Shown: piece after piece, positions 5,643 through 5,715 of the stretch
How the letters are laid out: every line of letters begins with the position of its first letter
How positions within the stretch are numbered: position 1 is the first letter of the stretch
Assembly: GCA_900551625.1 (NCBI GenBank)
Contig: URWZ01000116.1
Coordinates: forward strand, 1 to 5,715
Direction of reading: 5' to 3'
Source of the DNA: an uncultured Collinsella sp.
GTDB lineage: Bacteria; Actinomycetota; Coriobacteriia; Coriobacteriales; Coriobacteriaceae
Length of the DNA: 5,715 nucleotides
Made by a program: the position numbers and the translations under genes
Notes under the pieces: model-generated
Databases searched by the model: none
Told to the model about the DNA's origin: nothing
Seen by the model: only the letters and a program-made list of their open reading frames with translations

Positions 5643-5715
5643 GGGGCTACCGCGACGTTCTCGTTGGGTCTTGAGGGACGCTAATAAATAGACTTGCTTG
5701 ATGCCGCCTCTGTTA
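5643..5715. other. Gene-free right end of the window
   Basis: No coding region is supported in these 73 bases. An AT-rich run, CTAATAAATAGA (5681-5692), stands out from the GC-rich surroundings. TTGGGT (5664-5669) and TAAATA (5685-5690) are 15 bp apart, too close for a convincing promoter. It may belong to the control region of a gene beyond the edge. Confidence 0.3.

Noticed and set aside
5670..5676. CTTGAGG, and ACTCAAG at 3424-3430, as HspR (HAIR) operator halves
   Set aside because: Each is a lone half-site, one of them imperfect and one inside a coding region, with no partner at the required spacing.

Overview
The window looks like chromosomal DNA from a high-GC actinobacterium of the class Coriobacteriia, with a Collinsella-like gut organism as my best guess. 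This rests on three things: the GC-rich third positions throughout, a dnaK-grpE-dnaJ-hspR heat-shock locus that ends in the actinobacterial repressor HspR, and the general look of the proteins. No search was run, so the genus is an inference. All four intact genes and the one partial gene read left to right.

Positions 1-2861 hold the distal part of a DnaK chaperone operon: the last 150 codons of dnaK, then grpE two bases downstream, dnaJ and hspR. DnaK (Hsp70) folds client proteins, GrpE exchanges its nucleotide, and DnaJ delivers clients and stimulates its ATPase. HspR is expected to repress the operon from a HAIR operator upstream of dnaK, which lies outside the window. Three details stand out. 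grpE has a second in-frame ATG (630) with a much better Shine-Dalgarno than the upstream ATG (456). A perfect 12-bp GC-rich hairpin separates grpE from dnaJ and could lower expression of the distal genes. The DnaJ is the short type without the zinc-finger domain.

Positions 2862-3259 are a 398-bp intergenic region. It starts with a perfect 12-bp hairpin fused to the hspR stop codon. Next comes a textbook intrinsic terminator with a five-T tail, then a stretch with short direct and inverted repeats that resembles a dispersed-repeat remnant. The leader of the next gene follows, with a weak promoter candidate, an overlapping dyad and a small hairpin just before the ribosome binding site.

Positions 3260-5560 encode a 766-residue aconitase-superfamily hydratase, most like the uncharacterised YbhJ-type family. 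It keeps the three Fe-S cysteines, the catalytic serine and several substrate-binding arginines. It departs from true aconitases at the first cysteine motif and at the position of the active-site Asp of the Asp-His pair. Its substrate cannot be read from the sequence. A large imperfect hairpin follows it, and the last ~70 bases hold no recognisable gene.

I see no new multi-gene system, CRISPR array, RNA gene or intact mobile element. The most interesting leads are the active-site differences in the hydratase, the possible two-start grpE, the hairpin inside the chaperone operon and the repeat-like intergenic element.
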